Assembly: GCA_002951815.1 (NCBI GenBank)
Contig: CP019454.1
Span: 1,736,001 to 1,800,000 of the forward strand
Direction: 5' to 3'
DNA length: 64,000 nt
Source of the DNA: Sulfobacillus thermotolerans
Lineage (GTDB): Bacteria > Bacillota > Sulfobacillia > Sulfobacillales > Sulfobacillaceae
Shown: piece after piece, positions 7,766 to 15,407 of the stretch
Numbering within the stretch: the stretch's first letter is position 1
Layout of the letters: each line of letters opens with the position of its first letter
Translations under genes and position numbers: made by a program
Notes under the pieces: generated by a model
Told to the model about the DNA's origin: nothing
Database searches by the model: none
The model's input: the letters and a program-made list of their open reading frames with translations, nothing else

Positions 7766-8437
7766 TTATCGGCTGCTGCCAAACGCCATCATGCGTTCTT
7801 TGACTTGATCAATGGCCTGGGCCGGTAGCTCCTTGGCGCCCCCGAGGCTTGCTGCCATGATATAAAGTTCTGCAGCTTCATCTAAGGTGCCCAGCAAACT
7901 TGCGGTCCGCATGGGGGTGTCATTAAAGACAAGCACACCGTGGTTCGCCATCATCAAAGCCGGTAGCCCCGGATGGTTTTGGGCGATTTCGATAATGCTG
8001 TCAACAGAGGCACGGGATCCGCGTGGGGCCCACGGCACGACAGGGATGGGTTCACTGACGCCAAAACGCAGCAGCGGCTCATAAATTAACGGAATGGGCT
8101 TTTGCGCGACGCCAAATGCGGTAACATGTGGTGCGTGGGTATGAATAACTGAGCCGACCGAATCCCTGACCCGGTAGATGCCGGTGTGCATCTCGATAAT
8201 TTCTTTCATCGTCGGCTCCATTTCGCCTTCGATCACGGTACCATTGAGGTCAACCAAAGCAAAATCGTCTAACGTCAAATTTTCAATGCTGCCGCCTTTG
8301 GTCATAATAATGTGGTTGTCACCAACCTTGGCGGACAAATTAGCATGGTTGCCGCGGAAAAGCAAGCCATGTTCGGCAAGATAGTGAGCAGCCTCGACTA
8401 ACTGCTGCTTGGCTTGATTCTGAGAAAGCATCGACAT
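7766..8437 (-). CDS. class II aldolase/adducin family protein
   Basis: A 223-residue zinc-dependent aldolase-type protein. Seen are the phosphate-binding-like region RGNHANLSAKVGDNHIIMTKGG, zinc ligands in HTHAPH (His99 and His101) and a third in ANHGV, with acidic residues near position 79-82. Family members cleave sugar phosphates such as fuculose 1-phosphate or act as epimerases or decarboxylases; the exact substrate is not evident. ATG 8437 is chosen over an upstream ATG because AAGGAGGG lies 7 bases before it. It heads a two-gene unit with the CMD-family protein. Confidence 0.85.
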   Translation of the reverse strand: MSMLSQNQAKQQLVEAAHYLAEHGLLFRGNHANLSAKVGDNHIIMTKGGSIENLTLDDFALVDLNGTVIEGEMEPTMKEIIEMHTGIYRVRDSVGSVIHTHAPHVTAFGVAQKPIPLIYEPLLRFGVSEPIPVVPWAPRGSRASVDSIIEIAQNHPGLPALMMANHGVLVFNDTPMRTASLLGTLDEAAELYIMAASLGGAKELPAQAIDQVKERMMAFGSSR

Positions 8438-8470
8438 AAACTTCCCTCCTTGCATCTTCGCTTCATGAGG

Positions 8471-8495
8471 TTAAGATCCCCCAAAAGGGGCTTAA
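8471..8495. repeat. imperfect inverted repeat between divergent aldolase and crcB genes
   Basis: TTAAG and CCCC on the left mirror GGGG and CTTAA on the right, with a two-base bulge. It lies about 35 bases upstream of the aldolase start, so it may be an operator or a leader hairpin. No family is recognised. Confidence 0.35.
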
Positions 8496-8586
8496 TCTAT
8501 GCATCTGATATCTACCTTATAAAACATTATTCATTATGTAACAAAAAATACTATAGTGCAATACTCAGTATATAAATCGAAGGAAA

Positions 8587-8994
8587 TTGCTAAGGTATAC
8601 CTATAATAAAGAACAAAGGGAGTGTTCAGGACTGGCTTTAGTCTGGGTTTTTTTGGGCGGATTTGTCGGGGCGGTGGCGCGATTTGAAGCGGGTCAATGG
8701 ATAGGGCAGCGCACAACAGGACCTTTTCCGTGGGGAACGTTTTCGATTAATACCGTGGGTAGTTTTTTTATTGGTTTGCTCTTTGCACGTCCGCTTGCCC
8801 CTCCCCTTCTCAATTTATTGGATGTGGGTTTTACAGGAGCTTTTACAACTTTTTCTACGTTTAGTTATGAAACCTTGCGTTTAATGGAAGAAAAACGCTA
8901 TCGAACGGCGTTCTTGAATGCGGCGGTAAGTTTGGCTACGGGGCTTGGAGCCGTAGCCCTAGGCATCAGCATTGGAAGAGGGATGGGAATATGA
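8587..8994 (+). CDS. crcB: CrcB/FluC fluoride channel subunit 1
   Basis: Small four-helix membrane protein with the CrcB signatures WGTFSINTVGSFFIG and GFTGAFTTFSTFSYE, which line the fluoride pore. The start is uncertain. TTG 8587 opens the frame, but a TATAAT at 8602-8607 lies inside that extension. AAAGGGAG (8615-8622) precedes CTG 8632 by 9 bases, and the usual CrcB N-terminus (LALVWVFLGGFVGAVARF) begins exactly there. The true protein may therefore be about 120 residues with a CTG start. The gene overlaps the second subunit by ATGA. No fluoride riboswitch was seen upstream. Confidence 0.88.
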   Translation: MLRYTYNKEQRECSGLALVWVFLGGFVGAVARFEAGQWIGQRTTGPFPWGTFSINTVGSFFIGLLFARPLAPPLLNLLDVGFTGAFTTFSTFSYETLRLMEEKRYRTAFLNAAVSLATGLGAVALGISIGRGMGI

Positions 8995-9383
8995 AAAGGC
9001 ATGTTTGGGTAGCGATAGGCATCGGCGGAGGACTTGGGGCTCTTGCTCGGGAGGGTGTGTCTACTTTGGGAAATGCGGGTTGGTTTCCTTTAAATTTCTT
9101 TACGATTAATATTGTGGGAAGCTTTCTCATTGGCATTGTCATGGCATTAAGTGTGGAATATGAACTGTTGCCTGCCGCCTGGAGAATGTTCTTAGGCGTC
9201 GGATTCTTAGGAGGATTTACGACATTTTCAACCTATATGTTAGGGGTTCATGATTTGTTGCGTACATCGCTCTGGCAAGGGGTTGTCTATCTATTGGGGG
9301 CTTGGGGTATTGGTCTTGTTGCCGTCTATGGCGGTCTTGTCGCAGTACGGTCTCTTCTGCATTGGGTTAAAACCGCCGAGTAA
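8991..9383 (+). CDS. crcB: CrcB/FluC fluoride channel subunit 2
   Basis: 130 residues with the same motifs as its neighbour (FTINIVGSFLIG and GFLGGFTTFSTYML) and four hydrophobic helices. Paired crcB genes in Firmicutes commonly encode the two halves of a heterodimeric fluoride channel, and the ATGA overlap supports equal production. Fluoride release from minerals at low pH would make this useful to an acidophile, which is inference. Confidence 0.92.
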   Translation: MKRHVWVAIGIGGGLGALAREGVSTLGNAGWFPLNFFTINIVGSFLIGIVMALSVEYELLPAAWRMFLGVGFLGGFTTFSTYMLGVHDLLRTSLWQGVVYLLGAWGIGLVAVYGGLVAVRSLLHWVKTAE

Positions 9384-9462
9384 TCCCACCAGGTTTTAGT
9401 TTTCCCCCCGCTCTAGCCGGTTTGGCGTGGACATGGTATCATGACCCATAACGACATATCAC

Positions 9463-9572
9463 ACTTTAAAGGTGCCTGCATTCGCAGGAGAATAGGGAAT
9501 CAGGTGCAAAACCTGAGCGGTCCCGCCACTGTAATTCCTCAAAGGAAGAGCCAGGAGACCTGCCTTTAAAGT
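9463..9572 (+). promoter_or_regulatory. adenosylcobalamin (B12) riboswitch aptamer
   Basis: A perfect 10-base closing stem (ACTTTAAAGG 9463-9472 with CCTTTAAAGT 9563-9572) encloses GGTGCCTGCATTCGCAGG, the AGGGAATCAGGTG segment, GCGGTCCCGCCACTGT (the B12 box) and AGCCAGGAGACCTGCC. These are the conserved blocks, in order, of the cobalamin riboswitch. It precedes the corrin-synthesis operon and would switch it off when coenzyme B12 is plentiful. Confidence 0.96.
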
Positions 9573-9632
9573 TTGTTTCACTCGTATTCGCGGAAATAGG
9601 GGTGGCATTTTCTTTATTTGTTGGAAACTGTC

Positions 9633-9661
9633 ATCCTCTCGTCCAATCGGGAGGATTTTTT
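9633..9661 (+). terminator. riboswitch expression platform: terminator that also holds the RBS
   Basis: A 9-pair stem (9633-9641 with 9648-9656, one G-U) has a six-base loop and runs directly into six T (9656-9661). The 3' arm contains GGGAGG (9649-9654), the ribosome binding site of the first operon gene at 9662. When formed, the hairpin would both end transcription and mask the RBS. Confidence 0.88.
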
Positions 9662-10354
9662 ATGGGCTATTTACCAGTTATGATGAACTTACAACGCCTT
9701 CCGGTGCTTATTGTGGGAGGCGGCGCGGTGGCAGCGCGCAAGGCCAAGAAATTCATCGCACAAGGCGCGAGACTCACCATTATCAGTCCTACTCTTCATC
9801 CGACACTTTATCCTACGCTCACGGACGCCTCCTTACCGGGCTCTTTGCATTGGATTCCTCGTTCATATCACGCTGGCGATTTACAAGATATGCGTTTGGT
9901 TATCACGGCCACGAATTGTGCTGAAGTGAATCATGCGGTGATGTCCGACGCGCAGGCGTTGAACATTTTGGTGTCGGATGCCAGTCACGAAGACGAGAGT
10001 GACTTCATGATGATGGCAGACCATTGGCATTCAAATCATCTTGTCACGGCAGTTTCTACGACGGGCATATGGCCGGCTGCTGCCCGCGAGGTTCTACGTC
10101 ATCATTCCCGATACCTAAGCCCTTGGTGGAACGACGTCATAGCGGTTATGGACAGCCTGTTGGCTGAGCTCGAAGCCGTTCCGGACCCTGCAAGACGGGC
10201 TAGCCTGCGTCGGGCACTGCGCTCTTCTTCTCCTTCAAAGTGGTTGGATCAGATCGATAAACAGGGGCCGGAAGGCTTAAGGCCCTCTATGCATCAATGG
10301 CTCAGCCGTCTTGCTGGGGTTGAAGGAGGTCAAGGTGTATGGGGCGAGGAGTAG
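9662..10354 (+). CDS. precorrin-2 dehydrogenase (siroheme synthase N-terminal type)
   Basis: 230 residues with the NAD-binding signature VLIVGGGAVAARKAKKF at residues 15-31, typical of CysG-N/SirC/Met8 proteins that oxidise precorrin-2 to sirohydrochlorin. The product feeds CbiX encoded further down this operon, or siroheme formation. ATG 9662 is chosen because GGGAGG lies 8 bases upstream; the frame stays open to GTG 9602, but that would run through the terminator hairpin. The next gene starts 16 bases before its end. Confidence 0.9.
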   Translation: MGYLPVMMNLQRLPVLIVGGGAVAARKAKKFIAQGARLTIISPTLHPTLYPTLTDASLPGSLHWIPRSYHAGDLQDMRLVITATNCAEVNHAVMSDAQALNILVSDASHEDESDFMMMADHWHSNHLVTAVSTTGIWPAAAREVLRHHSRYLSPWWNDVIAVMDSLLAELEAVPDPARRASLRRALRSSSPSKWLDQIDKQGPEGLRPSMHQWLSRLAGVEGGQGVWGEE

Positions 10355-11673
10355 GGCGCGTTTTTCTCGTAGGCGCGGGACCTGGGGACCCACGGCTCCT
10401 GACCTTGAGAGCTAAGACGGTGTTAGCATCGGCTGACGTCGTGGTGTATGACCGCTTGATCCACCCCAATGTCATGGACCTGGCCCCTGGTCATGCGCGC
10501 CATATCTATGTGGGAAAAGAGCACGGCAAAGCCAGTGCGCGCCAAGACGACATCCATGCCATTCTTTTAGAACACGCCAAGACGGGGGCTCATGTTGTCC
10601 GGTTAAAGGGCGGAGATCCGTTGATTTTTGGTCGCGGGGGCGAAGAAGCCGAATTTCTTCGTGCCCACCAGATTGACTTTGAGATTGTGCCAGGGCTAAG
10701 TGCCTCATCTGCTGCCTTAACCTATGCCGGAATTCCTATGACCCACCGTCACAGAATTCAAGGGGCGACGATTGTGGCGGGCTATTCGGGCCATTTTCCT
10801 TATTCGTGGCAACCGCACCATACATGGATCATTATGATGGGGCTCGAAAAAGTCGATATGCTGGTGCAAGAAGCGCTCGCCCAGGGATTTCCGCCGCAAT
10901 TGCCTGCTTGTGCCATTGAATGGGGCACATGGGGTCACCAACGTTTAGTTGCGAGCGAGTTGGCTCAATTGCCCAACCGGGTGGTGCAAGAAAGGATCTT
11001 TTCCCCAGGGGTATTGGTGTGGGGGGAAAACGCGTCGATGGCGCGAGAAATGGATTGGTTTGCCTCACGGGTTGATTACCAAAAGAGAATTTTGATTCTC
11101 ACCCGCTATCCTTTGCCCTTTGATGAGCTGCTTGCGGCACGTGAAGATGGCGCCGAAGTGCTGAATTGGTCGATGTTCTGGAGCCCTCAAGCTGATCTCG
11201 AAGTCCTTAAAGACTTAACGCCCAGTACACAGGTGTGGCTGCCAGAGGCAGCGTTCGTGGATCCTCTGTTGCAGGGATGGACAGCTGCGGGCCGCGATGT
11301 GCGCGACTTGCCATCCTTACAGGGCCCAGATCCCGTCGTGAAGAGCTTGTTTCGCCATGGCGTGCATCATGTGCTCAGCGTGTCTGAGATAAGGCACGAC
11401 TCCTCATTGGACCGGACATGGACGTTGCCGGACCAAGTGCGAGATGATGACCCTTTGTGGCGCTATCAGCTAGCGTTACCGTTCGAGGCGGTGGTTGTTG
11501 GACCTCGTACGGACGCGCACCCGGCTTGGCGGTCGCCGCTTGTCGCCCAAACGTTTTATGGACCATGTCCTAGGTGGGGAATCGAAGGCCCGTGTCATTC
11601 TTTGCAGGCACTGCCTCATGAACCGTGGGCTTTAAGACTGCGCTCATTATGGATGGAAGGGGACGGGGCATGA
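10339..11673 (+). CDS. cobA: uroporphyrinogen-III C-methyltransferase with C-terminal HemD-like domain
   Basis: 444 residues. The first 250 are a SUMT: VGAGPGDPRLLT at 11-22, VVRLKGGDPLIFGRGGEE, and FEIVPGLSASSAALTYAGIP. They make precorrin-2 from uroporphyrinogen III with two SAM. The last 190 residues begin KRILILTRYPLPFDELL and look like the start of a uroporphyrinogen-III synthase (HemD) domain, but most later conserved features are not recognisable. It could be a degenerate or very divergent HemD. CobA-HemD fusions are common in Firmicutes. The 3' end overlaps cobN by ATGA. Confidence 0.9.
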   Translation: MGRGVGRVFLVGAGPGDPRLLTLRAKTVLASADVVVYDRLIHPNVMDLAPGHARHIYVGKEHGKASARQDDIHAILLEHAKTGAHVVRLKGGDPLIFGRGGEEAEFLRAHQIDFEIVPGLSASSAALTYAGIPMTHRHRIQGATIVAGYSGHFPYSWQPHHTWIIMMGLEKVDMLVQEALAQGFPPQLPACAIEWGTWGHQRLVASELAQLPNRVVQERIFSPGVLVWGENASMAREMDWFASRVDYQKRILILTRYPLPFDELLAAREDGAEVLNWSMFWSPQADLEVLKDLTPSTQVWLPEAAFVDPLLQGWTAAGRDVRDLPSLQGPDPVVKSLFRHGVHHVLSVSEIRHDSSLDRTWTLPDQVRDDDPLWRYQLALPFEAVVVGPRTDAHPAWRSPLVAQTFYGPCPRWGIEGPCHSLQALPHEPWALRLRSLWMEGDGA

Positions 11674-14600
11674 TTATTTATCTGACTACGGCTGAGACGG
11701 ATTTGTTAAGTCTTTCTCAAGCAGTCGAAAAGTGGCGGGAGTTATCGTTGGAACCCGTAAATGCGGTTAACCTTTCGGTTGACTACGACACCCACGAGAT
11801 TATTCAGAAAATCCAAAAACATGGACGTGTTGTGATGATGCGTCTTTTGGGAGGACGTAAAGCGGCTCCAGCCTTATTTGACGCTGTTGTAACCCTATGC
11901 CAAGACACCCAAATTCCTCTCATGGTTTGGCCTGGCGATCTAGAGCCCAGTGACGAATTGCTTCAGGCCAACACGGTAGATCCGGTTGTGTCACATCAAG
12001 CCATGCAATATGCGGCGATGGGTGGCGTGAGCAATTTCTTAGAGCTCCTCCGTTACGTTTCCGACCACTGGCTCGGGACGCATTATGGCTATCAGCCGCC
12101 ATTTGAGGAACCGTGGACGGGGATTTACTGGCCTGGCCATGAAAGGTCTTTAACCCTGGAGGAATGGAGAGCATTACATGGCGGGGGTGATGATCTGCCG
12201 GTGATTGCCATCGTTTTTTATCGGGCCCATTGGCTCAGCGGCAATGTTGGGTTTGTGGATCACATGATTGAGCAGTTTCAGCGTGCGCATAGTGTGCCCT
12301 TACCTATTTTCACCCAGTCATTGAAGACAGGAGACGAGGTCACGCCACTGATTAAAGGCACGGCGGATGCGGTTGTTGTCACCATGAGTTTTTCGGCGGC
12401 CTCTTTGGAAAGCGCACCACAAGGGGTCTCAGGACGCGTGGCGGCCAAGGTTCCGACGCTCCTTGAGGAGTGGGATCTGCCCATATTTCAAGCCATGGTA
12501 TCCCTTGGATCGCAAGAAGCGTGGCAGCGCAGTGCTTTAGGTTTAGCGCCGCTTGAAACGGCGATGAATGTGGCCATTCCGGAATTTGATGGGCGCATCA
12601 TAACGGTCCCCATTAGTTTTCGCGAGGACGTGGAAGATAGGGCAGGGATTGTTCGGCGTTTATATGTTCCGCGGCCTGACCGTGTCGAGCGGCTGGCAGG
12701 GCTCGTCAGCAAGTGGGCGAGACTGCGCAAAACGCCTGTCGCCGAGCGCCGTATCGCGATTGTGCTGACCAATTATCCCTCGAAAAACTCACGGATCGGC
12801 AATGCGGTGGGACTGGACACGCCGATGTCTTTGGTCAAGATTTTGGAGCAATTGGCTGTAGAGGGGTATGATGTTGGCCCGCTCGACGCTTTACCGCGTG
12901 ACGGGGACGATCTCATGCGGAGACTGATTGGGGCCGGAACGCATGATGAGGATTATGTGACGTGGGAGCAATTGCACCACATGCAAGGGCTTGACTCGCT
13001 TGCGTACACCGACCGGTTTGGCCGGCTTGGAGCCGTGGTCCAGTCTCAGGTTGAACGGCACTGGGGCTTGGCGCCTGGGTCTTCATGGGTAGACCAAGGA
13101 CGGATGGTGGTTCCGGGCTTACGCTTGGGCAACATCTTCGTAGGCATTCAGCCACCGCGGGGGAACGGGGACGATGAGGTCGGTATTTATCACAGCCCAG
13201 AGTTGCCTCCATCGCACCATTATATGGCCTATTACCAATGGATTGCGGAAGGATTTAGGGCCGATGCGGTGATCCATTTAGGCAAGCATGGGACGCTGGA
13301 ATGGCTTCCGGGAAAGGGGATTGGATTATCTCAAGATTGCTTTCCCGACATTGTTTTGGGCGACTTGCCCAATTTTTACCCCTTCATCGTGGATGATCCG
13401 GGTGAAGGAACACAAGCCAAGCGCCGTAGCCATGCCGTTATTGTTGATCACATGGTACCACCGGTGACCCAGGCCGGACTTTATGACGATTTGGTAAAAA
13501 TGCAGCAATTGCTTGACCAATATTATCAAGCCGAAACGTTAGATCCGACGAAATTGCCGATGATTCAAAACGCGGTATGGGAATTAGCGGAAGCCATCCA
13601 TCTCAACCATGATTTGAAGCAAATGGACCGTCCTGACGACTTTTCGCAATATCTCTTGGATATTGATGGCTATTTGTGTGAATTGGAAGCACGGCAAATC
13701 CGAGACGGACTGCATATTCTAGGGCAATCGCCAACCACGGCCAACAGTTGGGGAGAATTGCTCTATGCCATGACGCGATTGCCGCTGGCGGAGCAGGTGC
13801 CGTCAGCCCCGGCTGCGTTATGTGCGCAGTGGGATTTGTCGTGGGAGGACCTTCAGGACCGCTTGGGCGAACCCTTTTGGGGTCATTTGCCAGCACCCTT
13901 AGAGCCGTGGATGCGGCCAGGAACGCGGTATACCAAGGGAGACGTGAAAAACGCGTGCGAACAGTTTTTAAAAGAGGTCTTAGGACATTTTGCCATGACC
14001 AGGGAACGTCCGCGGGATTTGCCCCGTTTGGGACCGGTTTTGGATCATCTAAAGATGCATGTCCTACCGCACTTACAAGATCTCTCCACCGAAATCGCGG
14101 CATTGAGCCATGGATTAGAGGGTGGCTACGTGCCGCCAGGACCTAGTGGTGCTCCGACTCGCGGGATGACGGATGTCTTGCCGACGGGGAGAAATTTTTA
14201 TTCCGTGGATCCACGGGGTCTGCCGTCTCTACCCGCATGGCATGTGGGAAAACGGTTAGCGAACGAATTAATTGAGAAATATGTGGCGGAGCACCATGAA
14301 ATGCCGGCTTCGGTGGCCATTGTGGTATGGGGAACGGCTGCCATGCGTACGGGCGGAGATGATATCGCAGAAATCCTGGCCTTGCTTGGCGTGAAACCGC
14401 TTTGGGAAGAAGCCAATGGACGGGTTAAAGGATTGGAACTGATTGGGCTCCAGGAGTTGGGGAGACCGCGGGTCGATGTCACGGTGCGGATTAGTGGATT
14501 TTTCCGGGATGCCTTTCGCAATGTGATCGATATCATTCATGAAGCGGTTGAGATGGTAGCCCAGGCCCCGGAGCCTTTGCCCATGAATCCGGTACGCGCA

Positions 14601-15407
14601 CATTGGTTGGCAGAACGCGCCGCGAGGGAGGCGTGTGGTGACAATGCGGAAGAGGCGGCCAAAACGTCCTTATTTCGGGTGTTCGGCAGTCAGCCTGGCA
14701 GTTACGGCTCCGGCATTCTGCCTTTGCTGCACACGGGCCAATGGCAAAATCCCGACGACCTTGCGCGCGTGTACTTAGCGTGGTCGAGTTATGCCTATAC
14801 AGCAACAGACTATGGCATCCCCGCACCAGAGGCTTTTCGTACACGCATGGCATCCGTGCAAATTGCCACCAAAAATCAAGACAACCGGGAACACGACATT
14901 TTTGATAGTGATGACTATCTTCAAGATCATGGCGGAATGGCCGCGACCATCCGCTCGCTGACAGGGGCGATGCCGGATTTATACTTCGGAGATTCCTCTG
15001 ACCCTGGCCGGGTGGGCATGCGCAGTTTTCAAGATGAAGCCTACCGGGTGTTCCGCAGCCGCGTGGTCAATCCTCGGTGGATTGAAGCTGCGATGCGCCA
15101 TCACTATAAGGGGGCTTTAGAAATGGCCAACACGATGGACTTTCTTTTTGGCTATGACGCGACGGCAGACTTGTTAGACGACTGGATGTATGAGCAAGTT
15201 GCGCAGTCTTATGTCTTAGATCCCACGGTGCAGCAGTTTATGAAGCAATCGAACCCTTGGGCCTTAAAAGACATCACCGAGCGCTTGCTGGAAGCCAATG
15301 ACCGGGGCATGTGGGAGAACCCCAGCCCTACGACCTTAGAGCAATTGCAAGGGGTCATGTTGGATGTTGACAATACCATTGAGGAATGGGGCGATGATAC
15401 GCATTGA
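11670..15407 (+). CDS. cobN: CobN/BchH-family cobaltochelatase large subunit
   Basis: 1,245 residues, the expected size of the large chelatase subunit. Diagnostic segments include VIHLGKHGTLEWLPGKG, DLPNFYPFIVDDPGEGTQAK, RRSHAVIVDHMVPP and DNREHDIFDSDDYLQDHGG. CobN inserts cobalt into hydrogenobyrinate a,c-diamide using ATP hydrolysis by partner AAA proteins; the adjacent ChlI/D-like protein is the obvious partner. ATG 11670 overlaps the cobA stop (ATGA), with GGAAGGG shortly upstream. A late cobaltochelatase beside the early one (CbiX) is notable. Magnesium chelatase H is an unlikely alternative, given the context. Confidence 0.93.
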   Translation: MIIYLTTAETDLLSLSQAVEKWRELSLEPVNAVNLSVDYDTHEIIQKIQKHGRVVMMRLLGGRKAAPALFDAVVTLCQDTQIPLMVWPGDLEPSDELLQANTVDPVVSHQAMQYAAMGGVSNFLELLRYVSDHWLGTHYGYQPPFEEPWTGIYWPGHERSLTLEEWRALHGGGDDLPVIAIVFYRAHWLSGNVGFVDHMIEQFQRAHSVPLPIFTQSLKTGDEVTPLIKGTADAVVVTMSFSAASLESAPQGVSGRVAAKVPTLLEEWDLPIFQAMVSLGSQEAWQRSALGLAPLETAMNVAIPEFDGRIITVPISFREDVEDRAGIVRRLYVPRPDRVERLAGLVSKWARLRKTPVAERRIAIVLTNYPSKNSRIGNAVGLDTPMSLVKILEQLAVEGYDVGPLDALPRDGDDLMRRLIGAGTHDEDYVTWEQLHHMQGLDSLAYTDRFGRLGAVVQSQVERHWGLAPGSSWVDQGRMVVPGLRLGNIFVGIQPPRGNGDDEVGIYHSPELPPSHHYMAYYQWIAEGFRADAVIHLGKHGTLEWLPGKGIGLSQDCFPDIVLGDLPNFYPFIVDDPGEGTQAKRRSHAVIVDHMVPPVTQAGLYDDLVKMQQLLDQYYQAETLDPTKLPMIQNAVWELAEAIHLNHDLKQMDRPDDFSQYLLDIDGYLCELEARQIRDGLHILGQSPTTANSWGELLYAMTRLPLAEQVPSAPAALCAQWDLSWEDLQDRLGEPFWGHLPAPLEPWMRPGTRYTKGDVKNACEQFLKEVLGHFAMTRERPRDLPRLGPVLDHLKMHVLPHLQDLSTEIAALSHGLEGGYVPPGPSGAPTRGMTDVLPTGRNFYSVDPRGLPSLPAWHVGKRLANELIEKYVAEHHEMPASVAIVVWGTAAMRTGGDDIAEILALLGVKPLWEEANGRVKGLELIGLQELGRPRVDVTVRISGFFRDAFRNVIDIIHEAVEMVAQAPEPLPMNPVRAHWLAERAAREACGDNAEEAAKTSLFRVFGSQPGSYGSGILPLLHTGQWQNPDDLARVYLAWSSYAYTATDYGIPAPEAFRTRMASVQIATKNQDNREHDIFDSDDYLQDHGGMAATIRSLTGAMPDLYFGDSSDPGRVGMRSFQDEAYRVFRSRVVNPRWIEAAMRHHYKGALEMANTMDFLFGYDATADLLDDWMYEQVAQSYVLDPTVQQFMKQSNPWALKDITERLLEANDRGMWENPSPTTLEQLQGVMLDVDNTIEEWGDDTH

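Noticed and set aside
8496-8631. Searched for a fluoride riboswitch before crcB
   Set aside because: The conserved GGCGATGG and pseudoknot pattern are absent.
13748-14146. 132-residue forward frame inside cobN
   Set aside because: Lies within a well-conserved part of CobN in another frame; shadow of the real gene.
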